From: Scatophagus argus
Lineage: Eukaryota > Chordata > Actinopteri > Scatophagidae
DNA: 64,000 nucleotides
Direction: 5' to 3'
NCBI RefSeq assembly: GCF_020382885.2
Contig: NC_058508.1
Coordinates: 3,960,055-4,024,054 of the forward strand
Part shown: in pieces, positions 40,944 through 51,622 of the stretch
Layout of the letters: each line of letters opens with the position of its first letter
Position numbering within the stretch: position 1 is the first letter of the stretch
Translations under genes and position numbers: made by a program
Notes under the pieces: model-generated
The model's database searches: none
The model's input: only the letters and a program-made list of their open reading frames with translations
Told to the model about the DNA's origin: nothing

Positions 40944-42040
40944 TTTTTTTTTTTTTAATAAATAAATGAGTTACAACAGCTAAGTTCTCCACAATGTCTC
41001 CTAAATCATATGCGAAGTTATACATTTGGGGGGAAAAACGTTTTACACCTAAATACCTTGCGGCCACGATTCATGACGTCACATGGTCAGCGAACCCATC
41101 GAAAGCGTGTGCATGCGGCCATCAAGTGAGACGATGCAAGAAGGAGAGGCGCATGGTAAGGTCGCAGTGAATCACAGTGTTCATTCCTTTTCTGACCATT
41201 CATGTTGTATGATTCGTGAAAGGACAAGTTAATACATTGTTTAGGGCTGTTTTTTGCGTTGGGTTGTGTAATGTAGAGCAACCTCATCGATTTAGTAATG
41301 TGGCAGCTTCGAATATTCTAGAAGATGAACCAGGCTCTACTACCATTTTATAGTAGCCCTGACTTAACCTTAAGTTAGTTGACTTAATTCATAAAGCAGG
41401 GGGAGTAGGCAAACCTTTTCTAAATCGCCATAACACGATAATCTGCACGCATGACAGTTGAATGAACCCGATTCCAAATTGTTCTGTTCCATTACGCACG
41501 TCCTGTCTTTGTCACGAACATAGGATCACGTGAAACTGCGACACCAGCTTATCAACAGAGCTAGTTGGAACTTGGCTATGACAAGGCTAAAAGGTGGTTC
41601 TGAAAAATCACTAAGATACAATGCCCTGCTACTATACAGTCTATAGCTATCACCAGCTATTAGTAATACCCTGATTCATCTTGCACTGACAACAGGTTTT
41701 GCTCTGCTCATTCTTCTTCCAAGTGCATGGATATGAACATCCATAAAATATTCACCAGTAGCCCATATACAACTATTTTGCGAACAGTCAAAAAGCCCTA
41801 TCCTGTCATCATTATTTAAATAGCATAATACATATTACTAAATTTCTAAAAAAAAAAAAAAAAAGTCTAGCCCAAGATGTCTAGCTAATAAAGGAGAATT
41901 TCAAGTTACTTTATAGTGTGTCTAGGTTTCTTATGCATTATATGTTGACCTATAAAACACATTAAATTCTGCAGTGGAAAGATGCCTCGTAAAGAAAAAA
42001 ACTGAGCCCCTGCCCCACCAGAGGTCTCTGCACGTCCCTG
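40821..42040. mobile_element. hAT-type DNA transposon, 1220 bp, with 8-bp target duplication
   Basis: The left end reads CAGGCACGTGCAGA and the right end, reversed, CAGGGACGTGCAGA; both continue to a GGGGCTCAG block. The direct repeat AAATCCAA lies at 40813-40820 and 42041-42048. An 8-bp duplication and CAGG ends are typical of hAT elements. The inside has a poly-T zone (40911-40957), a CpG-richer part (41050-41180) with ATGGTAAGG (a possible exon end), and no transposase frame. Non-autonomous. Confidence 0.8.
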
Positions 42041-42099
42041 AAATCCAATGTAAAGACCAGGAACAATTCATTGGTGGTCTTGGTCTTTACATTGGATTT
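42041..42099. repeat. Perfect 19-bp inverted repeat next to the hAT element
   Basis: Arms 42041-42059 (AAATCCAATGTAAAGACCA) and 42081-42099 are exact reverse complements with a 21-base loop. With the hAT insertion removed, the arms extend to 22 bp using bases at 40810-40820. Confidence 0.85.
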
Positions 42100-43193
42100 A
42101 TTTCTTCACAATTATTGTCTGTTTTATTTAAACCTGATATCAGTCCTCTGTGCTTTAGTTCTCCATTGTCCCTAAACAGAGGGTAACGTGTTTCTTCATT
42201 ACAAAGAACATGGTCACCGTAATTTTTTAAATATATAACTTATCACCAAAGCACCAAATCCTTACCACCAAACTGCAAAGAAAAATAGTTCCCAACAAAT
42301 GTTTTATTTCCTCCTGTTTAAAAACTATACTGTCTCAGTACACCAGGAACCTTGAAGTGTTTTAGTGGGGAATCATGAATTAAATTGAGTTCCTTTATGA
42401 CAATGCCAGGTGGCAAAAGGTAATGTTCACCATGTTTACCATCTTGTTTAACATTTGCTAATTAGCATGAAACCCAAAGTACAAGGAGCAGAGAGCACAC
42501 ACCCACAGCAGAGAGAAGAAACTCACAAATACATATAACTGACTCACCGTGACTGGTGTTTTTGTTGACATAGTTAAGCTAATGTATGTTTATCCCTTCC
42601 ATTATTTGCAAGTCAAACAGTCTCTATTAGTATCTATTCACAGAAAACCCTGTCTGAGAAAAGACTCTAAACAGGCAACTGCCTTCAAAGAGTAATATTT
42701 CCATTCAGTCACAGTCTAAAATGTATAAAGAAAAAAATACCGACATGAACATTTTGTGGTTTTGCCAGGAAGATCTCAACATCTTTGTATTTCTGAGATA
42801 CTGGGATCATTTGAATCTCACTCTGAAGCAGTATGATACACATAGCTGCCAAAGGATAGCAAACAACACATATCTTCATGCTGCCTCTAGCATTTCAACT
42901 GTGTGTCTCCGGGGCAATTCTAAGATCACACCTCTGGGCGGGGCTCAGCTCCCATGTATGTACAGTTCTGTTGTGAATGAATTTATTCCTGCTCAGTTAA
43001 ACAGTTGTGGCTTTGCCACTATAACAATCTTTCCCTCACTCTTTGTTCACTTTGTCACCTGGCTCTTTCCGCTCTGTCTCTCTTTCTCTGGGGACAATCC
43101 ACATTTGTTAACAGTACACTGTTTTAGCATTCTCACCCGTTTTTTGTTCCCTCAGCTCTCCTGCTCTCCCTGCTGCTCTCCATCTCTACCCTC

Positions 43194-43196
<3 letters not shown>

Positions 43197-43228
<32 letters not shown>
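43197..43228 (+). repeat. (CT)n microsatellite
   Basis: An uninterrupted (CT)n run after a C/T-rich stretch. Confidence 0.85.
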
Positions 43229-43229
<1 letters not shown>

Positions 43230-43587
43230 ATGCTGTCAACAAAATGGAAACCATAACAAGTATAGTATTTATAATATAATTAAATTGTCAGAAGTAGGGG
43301 GAGAATCCATATCAATTTAAACATTTTTCTAATTGAATATTGGGCTGCTGTGGGCAATTCAGCCTGGTAACATCCTTACTCTTACCTGATCCTGGCTGTT
43401 TTGCAAAGAAAAAAAATGTATATCTAACTTTGGAATAAACAGTATTTCTTTAGGGTTGTGTATGAAATTAAAAATTCATGCTGTTCTTAAACAACACATA
43501 ACGGAGAAAGAAGTAATGAGACTTAAAATACTCAAGTAACGTTTTCTTACTTTAGTAAGAAAACTGTCTCTCTTTTGTTCTGTGCAG

Positions 43588-43626
43588 GAACCATCATCAT
43601 ATCAAGAACCAGAAATTGATGTATGA
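43588..43626 (+). CDS. Possible terminal coding exon (low confidence)
   Basis: A pyrimidine-rich TCTCTCTTTTGTTCTGTGCAG acceptor is followed by a short frame reading EPSSYQEPEIDV and a TGA, with an ATTAAA at 43853-43858. It looks like the end of a cytoplasmic tail. No matching upstream exon was found, so it could also be chance. Confidence 0.2.
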   Translation, partial: EPSSYQEPEIDV

Positions 43627-45540
43627 CATCCAGCACTTCAGATCATGACAAAATATAGGACAGTATACATACAAGAGGATGAGTGGCGATGGCAATAAGA
43701 AACACTGAGGACCACACCATTTCCTGTCTTTTTTAAGGGTTTATTTGGTTCTTGTTAGCATTGATGAAACAGTTTAAATGTTTGTTTAAACAACGTTTAG
43801 TTATTTAGAGAGGAAAGAAGCCAGGATTTAGTATGTTTTGCTACAGGCAGTTATTAAAGGGCCCATTTTATGCAAAAATGCAGACTTTTAATGATTGCCT
43901 GGAGGTGAACTGCTTTGTTCCAGTTTGATGTTTTATGTTATGGAACGTCCAACTCCTGTACGACAGATGGAACAGTTTCGAAGTCTGACTGTATATCAAA
44001 GACTGTCTTTCTATCTACAAAAGATAAATTGTAACATCTGCTATACATTATATTTATTCAGGAAGGTATCATGTTCTCATTAGATCACATTCAATTTTTA
44101 ACATTGAGTTATTAAGAAATGTTAATTTTTGTGTGTGGTTTAGGAAAGCTGTATCTACATAATATGTACATTAACAATGTATAATATGGAATATGAAAAT
44201 TATTGAATCAGTCAGCTTTGTCATATATTGATCTATGACCCAACTGGGTTACAACTGAATTCTAAATTGTGTACAGTGAAGAATGAAAAGGAAGAAAGTA
44301 AGAAGTAAGACATTGAAACAATGTTTTATATAGCATAGAGTAGTACCACAGGCCTAAGTAACAACCTATACACAATCTACTCCATATGCTAACTATGCTG
44401 ACAATGTGTCACACATATAAAGTATATCAATATATCTATTGATCCTTTTTACTTGTAACTTTTGATTTTGTTTTATCAGTGATCTGATTCATCTGATTCA
44501 TCACTATTGACACATTTGATGATAAAGCCATGCACTATAATTTCCCATGGTGAGCTAGCTTCATGGTACCAAAAAAAAAAAAAAACAAGAAACAAAAATG
44601 GCTCTGAATCGACTAATGCTTCTCCTAGGCTGGAAATTGACCTTTTTGATAGAATAGGCTTTTCTGGCACAATGTTTATTAGGCTTTCAAAGCACATAGT
44701 ATAAAGACTGATAAAGTCAGGGAAGATTTAGGTAGCAAAACGATTCATTACATTGAGGAAAACATCACGGTTTTAGGTTATCACCCCTTTTACAACATTA
44801 AACACATAATTCCGACTAACATCACTGATGACTTCCTGACTGTTAGCCAGTCTTCTAACTGCTGTGAGTCCACAGATAGAACTACTTAAAACAAGAAGGC
44901 AGAAAAAGGCAGAGGATGAGCAGAAAGATGAAAGTGAAACAGCAAATGAAAGGTCTCAAATCACAACATAATATAAATAAACTACTTTAATACAACCGCT
45001 AGTAATAGTGGCAATTTTCAGTATACTGGAAAGGACTTTCTGAGACTAATTCGTTATTAGGGAGCAGAAAGAATTTGCTATGTGCATTTCTGCATATGAC
45101 AGCTTAACTGATTACTGATTACTTAACTGATTTTCCCTATTACATAAATCTCTCAACAGGATCAGTCAGGGTCTCATGTTCATTAATGTTCTGTGTTCAT
45201 CTACACACATCCAAAAGGTTACACACACAAACAGTTTACGTTCATGCCATTCATTCATGCCAAGTTGTATAGAGTAAAACAGTTATCTTTGTTTTGTTCA
45301 CCTTTTTTTTCATCTTTTTAAAAAAGAAAAAGATGAAAAAGAAAGAAAATAATTGTTTGGCAAGTGAATTAAAATGCAAGCTGCATCTGTAAAAGCTTGG
45401 TTGGCTTTGATTCGAGGCCTGGGTTTTGTGATGGCCAAAAGGCCTTGGTCAGTGACCTGTGGTCAGGGGTCACAGTAAATCCAAAATATAAAGTCGAACC
45501 AACTCATGAAGTGTTTTATATGAGAATAAAGAATTTCAAT

Positions 45541-45670
45541 TCTACATTGTATGGACAACCAATGCAATTCGGCCAATACTGGTGTAACGTGAGCTCTGCC
45601 TCATACATTAGTTAAAAGTCTAAATGCAGCTGCATTTTGGACCAAGTGAAGCCCAGGCACACAATAGCGA
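45541..45670 (+). repeat. Fragment of a common fish LINE-associated repeat
   Basis: Contains GCAGCTGCATTTTGGACCAA, a phrase very common in fish interspersed repeats. Adjoins the truncated L2 copy. Confidence 0.45.
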
Positions 45671-47615
45671 CTCGTGGTGGTGAACAGTGTATTATATAGT
45701 GTATTCAAATCATATTTAACAGATAGATTTCACTTTGCTCAAGTTAATAATGTTTCCTCTTCATATATAAGGGTTAGCCTCGGTGTTCCACAAGGTTCAG
45801 TACTTGGGCCGATCCTGTTCACCTTATACATGCTCCCTCTAGGAAATATTATTCAGAAACATGGCATAAACTTTCATTGTTATGCTGATGACACTCAGCT
45901 GTACTTATCCTTAAAACCTGAAGAAACAGAGCCGTTAGCCAGACTCCAGGCATGTCTTAAGGACATAAAGGACTGGATGACCTCCAATTTTTTATTATTA
46001 AACTCAGACAAAACTGAGATCATTGTTCTAGGCCCCAAACACCTTAGAAATAGAATAGCTGATAATATTCTCTCTCTGGACGGCATTACTTTGGCCTCCA
46101 GTACGACTGCGAGGAACCTCGGCGTTATCTTTGATCAAGACGTGTCATTTATTCATCACATTAAACAGACCTCTAAGACCGCCTTCTTTCACCTCCGTAA
46201 TATCGCTAAGATTAGGAGTGTCCTCTCTCAGAGTGATGCTGAAAAACTTGTCCATGCTTTCGTTACTTCTAGGCTGGACTACTGCAACTCACTATTGTCA
46301 GGATGTCCAAATTACTCTATTAATAACCTGCAGCTGATCCAGAATGCAGCAGCTAGAGTTTTAACAGGAATCAGTAAAAGGGATCACATCTCCCCCATCT
46401 TAGCTTCTATTCACTGGCTTCCGGTAAAATTCAGAATAGACTTTAAAATTCTCCTACTTGCATATAAGGCCCTAAATGGACTAGCCCCATCATACCTGCA
46501 GGATCTAATAGTCCCATATATTCCCAATAGATCACTCAGATCACAGAGCGCAGGTTTACTTACAGTTCCCAGAATTTATAAAAGTAGAACGGGAGGACAA
46601 GCCTTTAGCTATCAGGCACCCCTGCTGTGGAACCAGTTGCCAATCTGGGTTCGACAGGAAGACACCACCTCCACTTTTAAGACTAAACTAAAATCCTTTC
46701 TGTTTAGTAAAGCATATAGTTAGCACCAAATAAAGTGTGTAGGGCTGGTAGGCATAGTTTCACTCACCTCATGATATATAGCCACAGGTAGAATAGGTCT
46801 GACTAACTGTTAATCTTTAAATCTCTATCATAGCTAAGCTGCTATAGGCCTATGCTGCCGGGGGACACAAACATGATCCACCAAGCAGTTTCCCCTCCTC
46901 CTTCTCCTCTTCTATCCTCTCCCCTCGTCAGATTAACATGCAGTTCATTATTTTATGTCACTAACTGTGTGTCCAGTGCTCCTCGTCTTGTGTCTCTCCC
47001 TCCCTTTCTCTCTCTCTCTCTCTGTATCTTTCTGCAGGTATCTCTCCATCCAGATCTTCAAGTTGAACTGTAGCCGGCTCTATGACCAACCCAATGTGTA
47101 TTGTTGACATCTGCCTGTCATTCCTCTATGTACCGACTATGGGCGGGGTGGTTCTCCCTACGGGCCGAAATCGAACTGATAGGATAGTGATTCTCAACAT
47201 CACATAAAAAAGAATACATGAATGTTACAGCAGTTCATTATAATTTTCATTACTATAATTTTCTTATAACTTGTGAAATGTTAAAATCATATTGAGGTGG
47301 TAGCAAAAAGTGAAACTAAACAGTTGAGATTTTGTTTTGCTTATCTTTTTAGTAATGTCATTTCTCATGTTGCAAATTGCTTTCCTGCCTGTACAACATC
47401 CATTGCACGTCTGCCCGTCCTGGGTGAGGGATCCCTCCTCTGTTGCTCACCCTGAGGTTTCTTCCATTTTTTCCTGTTAAAGGTTTTTCTGGGAGTTTTT
47501 CCTTAGTCGATGTGAGGGTCGAAGGGCAGAGGATGTTGCTGATGTTATGTTAAGCCCTTTGAGACAAACTTGTAAAAATGGGCTATACAAATAAAGTTGA
47601 CTTGACTTGACTTGT
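45671..47615 (+). mobile_element. 5'-truncated L2-type LINE
   Basis: Starts inside the reverse transcriptase domain and runs to the end of the 3' UTR. The tail is GGGCTATACAAATAAAG followed by (TTGAC)n at 47595-47613, with a (CT)n tract near 47007-47022. Confidence 0.85.
45674..46723 (+). CDS. L2 LINE reverse transcriptase, C-terminal 349 codons open
   Basis: RNA-directed DNA polymerase of an L2-clade retrotransposon. It reads FKSYLTDR, GVPQGSVLGPILF, HCYADDTQLYL (catalytic YADD), LGVIFD, LDYCNSLLSG and IHWLPVKFRIDFKI, then ends FLFSKAYS. The endonuclease and the first part of RT are missing because the copy is 5'-truncated, so it cannot move by itself. The open frame suggests a fairly young insertion. 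Confidence 0.85.
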   Translation: MVVNSVLYSVFKSYLTDRFHFAQVNNVSSSYIRVSLGVPQGSVLGPILFTLYMLPLGNIIQKHGINFHCYADDTQLYLSLKPEETEPLARLQACLKDIKDWMTSNFLLLNSDKTEIIVLGPKHLRNRIADNILSLDGITLASSTTARNLGVIFDQDVSFIHHIKQTSKTAFFHLRNIAKIRSVLSQSDAEKLVHAFVTSRLDYCNSLLSGCPNYSINNLQLIQNAAARVLTGISKRDHISPILASIHWLPVKFRIDFKILLLAYKALNGLAPSYLQDLIVPYIPNRSLRSQSAGLLTVPRIYKSRTGGQAFSYQAPLLWNQLPIWVRQEDTTSTFKTKLKSFLFSKAYS

Positions 47616-49700
47616 ATTACAATGATTAAGATGGGAAGAAACAAAAACGTGGAAATGTTTCTGAATTGGAAGAAACAAGATTTGACCACTTCTTTTATGT
47701 ACCTATGTGTTGGTCAAAGAAAATTTGAGGTCATTGCTTGAGGTCTTGATTAACATTTACCACCAGCAGACTAATACATCGCTGTACTCTATCTTGCAGT
47801 TTTACAAAGATGAGAGTTTTTAGCTCATCAGAAGTCATCAGATTTAAAAGAAAAGTAGCGCAGTATCTTCCGCACAACACTGATACAAAAGGCACAGTTA
47901 AGAGGAACATCTATATGGAGAAAAGAACAGGCCCTCGGATAGAACCCTGCAGTACAACACACATCAGCAGAGCAGAAGAAGAGACCTAATGATCAACAGC
48001 TACAGAAAAACTCCTGTATGACAAAAAGGAGTCAAGGGCAGTCCTTGTTATACTCATCCATTCCTGATGCCTACTGAGGTGAATAAAACAACGACCGTTT
48101 CTTTTATTGTTGTTGTTGTCTTTTTTTTTGGGGGGGGGGGGGGGGGGGGGTCATGTGTTCATGAATTTTGTGTAATGCAAAGCTCTGGGGAAAATAAGCA
48201 GTTCTCACCTCTTTTGCTTTGTTATTCAAATATGAAAGTAATGCCTTCATGGGATTTGTTGACAATTAAAAAAGCATCACCAGACTTATTTATGATAAAA
48301 ACAATTTTCTAGAGTAATGTTAGGATCAGATTTTAATTTAGTTTGATTAATACAGGCAAATATACAAATAACACACACCAATATGATAACATAACAATAA
48401 CCTCACAAAAAAAATACATCAACATCATTAACAAGACACATCAACAAGCAAATCAGTCCTTTAGTGAATACCAGCCGTTACCTGTACGCCGTCATCACCC
48501 ATCAAGCTATGTAGTCTCATATATACACAATATTGTTGTATAGTGTACACTTAACAGTCAGTCACACTACCAAAAACAATAAGAAAAAAATGAGTTCATG
48601 CTGAGGACTTAAGGACAGAGTAAAAATGTAACTACAGCATGATTTTCTCACTCTTGGATAGATGGGGAGATATCTCATGTGGGTAGTTTCAATGAAACAT
48701 ATAGTTGTGGTAGGCTATAACAAGTTATGTGTCGCACAGTGACAGTCCACAGAGATTCATATTACTCAGGATCGGTGCATAACTGTTATCTACAACTGTG
48801 AGAGCGCCATCTGCTGACTGTTTACTGTCGGTGTCAACTGCCGGACAAACACAAAACACTACATGTTGGGTAAGATTTAAAACACAAAGTTCTGCAAATA
48901 GTAAGTCAGTACACAAAAAAAATAGGCTAATGTGTTTCATTTTGCTAAATGCCAGCAGATTAATTCTGGATGATTAGCAGATGTTTTGTTAGCATTCAGT
49001 GAATATTGCTGACTGTATTGTTCCTCTGCCTCTGTGGAGAGCTTCTCCTTATATGTGCATTTGGCATAGGCATACTTCATAAATTTTTTATCCATTTTTG
49101 ACGACTGACTGATGACAAATGAGTGCAGTGACGGTTAATGCTATCCTCAACAGAACGCTTGGTCATACTTCAGTTGCAGACTTCAATTCATTTATTATAT
49201 TTTTCTATTTTATTTTAGATTTTCTTGTGCGTGTATTTTCTTTCTCTGTCTGCCTTGTCTTTTCCTTTTAACTTACTTGACTCCAAGAGAGCCCTGCACA
49301 AGAACTCCCACGTGCCTGGACTGTTTTGTTTTTGCACAAATGGCAAATAAAAATTTTTGAATCTTGAACCTCGAATCTTCGTCCACAAAAGAGTGTAACT
49401 AAAAATAAGAAACACAAAATGACATTAGTTTTACCCCTTAATGTAATTCATATAATTACACTGACAATACAAGTTCTTTTCTTTCTTTCTTTCTTTTTTT
49501 TTTTTACATTTGCGTTTGTTTTTCCGACACGAAACAGCACTTGTACTCTGATCCCCTGTGATTACAGTTATTTGTAGATGTAAGTTGTCTGTTAACCACT
49601 AGATGTCCTCCTGCATGTGACATGATGACAGCTGCTGGCTGAACTGTAGTCATAGCCTCTGTTGTTGTCTGTAGCACACAAACACGCACGCAGAAGCACA
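47616..49700. other. Intergenic, no gene seen
   Basis: Contains a poly-T/poly-G tract (48120-48150) and a CTCF-like motif on the minus strand at 48803-48818 (AGCGCCATCTGCTGAC). Short open frames are random. Confidence 0.35.
48120..48150 (+). repeat. T9 followed by about 22 G
   Basis: Long uninterrupted G run able to form a quadruplex; also a site where assembly length is likely to be unreliable. Confidence 0.8.
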
Positions 49701-50045
49701 CTGAGCTTATTGGCCACGCCCCTTCGTAAATAATTCATCACCTCCCGTCGACCGCAGGAGACTCGTGCTACCGGAGACGTAAGCTCGAGCCCACCGGAGG
49801 GAAGAGGAAAATGGTCAAAATGTCTCCCTCTGTCTATTGATAAAGAAATACTAATACCCGGTAATGAATGGGGAATTGGGAAGAAAGGGAATCCGCCTCA
49901 CACACGACTCCGCTGGTTTCTACCCGGGAATTACGGAGGAGTACACACCGAGGGCTCGATATTAACCCGACCGTGACCGAGCCATTATCTGCCGGTCTGA
50001 CGTTATTCTCATCACCGGTGATTTGAGGGGAAATACACACTCAAG
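49700..50045 (+). promoter_or_regulatory. Probable promoter and non-coding first exon
   Basis: CpG dinucleotides are clearly denser than in the flanks, with a CCACGCCCC GC box at 49715, and no TATA box is evident. The zone ends in a good donor (CAAG then GTAGGTTT) at 50046. Short upstream frames are present: an ATG at 49811 gives 9 codons and an ATG at 49865 gives about 33. The likely partner is the coding exon at 63839. The transcription start cannot be fixed from sequence. Confidence 0.5.
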
Positions 50046-51590
50046 GTAGGTTTATTTTAATTCCCGTTCATTTGTGTTCGCGTGTGTGTGTGTGTGTGTG
50101 TGTGTGTACGTGTGCGCGCGAGGGAAGGAGCGACAGATACTGTAGTAAAGATGGTATGTGTGTGTATTTGTGTGGAGGCTCACATCTCCTACTAGCACAG
50201 CCCATAACATCAAAGAAATCAGTAGCATACAATAGTATTAATGCTAAAAATAAAAATGTTCCACAGTGATTATTTGAAGAAAATGTATATTCTAAATCAT
50301 TTTTTAGAGTTGCTGTTTCACAATCATTACTTGTCCCTGGTCTGCAATGACTTTGAGACTCTGACAGCAGCTCTGAGTTACTGCAGAGGTATTGTGGTGT
50401 CAGTATAAAACATAACAACTTTAAAATGATCCGTAATTTTGTGTTGATGGTACTCTGACTCTGACTAATCTGACTGAGATTTTGTTCATTTCACCTTTGA
50501 TTGTGAGCCAAACATCGTCACAAAGCCGTGGCTGTATTGGGAAGAGTGGTAAAAAACAGTAGAAAGTAACAAAAGGAAATGGAGCCTGGTAGGCTGGAAT
50601 AGACAACCCCTCACTAGGAACTGTGTGTATGTATGTGTTTGTGCGCAAAGGATTTCACTTTTTCCCGTTTTCTCCCACATTTTGCTCACATTTTCTGTTG
50701 TGGTTGCTTGTGTTGGACTGGACTTCTGTGTGAGCCAGCTGGTGGTTAACAGTTGTTTTGGCAGGAAACAGAAATCCTTTGTGTGGAAGTGACGGGATTA
50801 TCTCCCACAATCCTACTTCCAATATTAATCTATATTATTCTGCTGCCTCTGAGTGTGTGAACACACCGTCTATCTAATCTATCTGTATGTTACTAAAACA
50901 AAAAATTCTAACCCCTGTATGCGTTAAGCCTAAATCATTGTCAGTCCTTTATCAACACCTGATGTGTATAATGTTAATAGTCTATTGTATTTGCATTGGC
51001 TCTTTACTGTTTATGGTTCGACCAATGCTCAATTCTAGCATCTTTTCAGGAGAATGTTAACTGTATCAATCAATCAAATATTAACAGAAAATCATAGCTA
51101 GTGTCTGGATGGACATGTCCCCTTCAGGCTGCATGCACCTCCGTAAGGTAGGGCAGCCTGAATGTCACAAGTGAGACGGGACTCGTGATGGAGTAAAAAA
51201 GTCTGACATTCATCCTCTGCTACTTGTTAATGTCATAGCTGTGAGCACATGGTAGCAATTGAAGGTTACTCACATGACTGTATTAACATTTTTATCAGTT
51301 TAGATCTTCTCTTATTTGGACTATGGTGACATTCTGAGAGACTTCAGAAAATCAGCATCAAACTATAATGATGATGTGTTCCCCAATGGCAGTTATGCTT
51401 ATCTATCTGTCCATCTATCCATCTGACCAAGCTGTTTCTTTGTCATGTTTCCTCTCCTCCCAGCCTCTCTCTGGCTTCTTTTCCTAGACAGTGGCAGTGC
51501 AGATGGGTGTAATCCCATGTTAATCTGCCTAACCCTGTAGTTCGTAGTCTGGGTTTAACACTGCTCTGATTAACCCACCCCCCACCCCCC

Positions 51591-51591
<1 letters not shown>

Positions 51592-51622
<31 letters not shown>
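51592..51622 (+). repeat. (CA)n microsatellite
   Basis: Uninterrupted CA dinucleotides after a C-rich CCACCCCCCA segment. Confidence 0.8.

Larger units (their letters stand above)
42102..45540. other. Intergenic, mostly unrecognised
   Basis: Contains a (CT)n tract at 43197-43228, a possible terminal exon at 43588, and a 12-bp hairpin around 45308-45343 (TTTCATCTTTTT and its complement). The 199-codon frame at 42721-43320 crosses the (CT)n tract and is not credible as a gene. Confidence 0.35.

Noticed and set aside
42721..43320. 199-codon open frame
   Set aside because: It runs through a (CT)n microsatellite giving Leu-Ser repeats, has no recognisable domain and no splice context.
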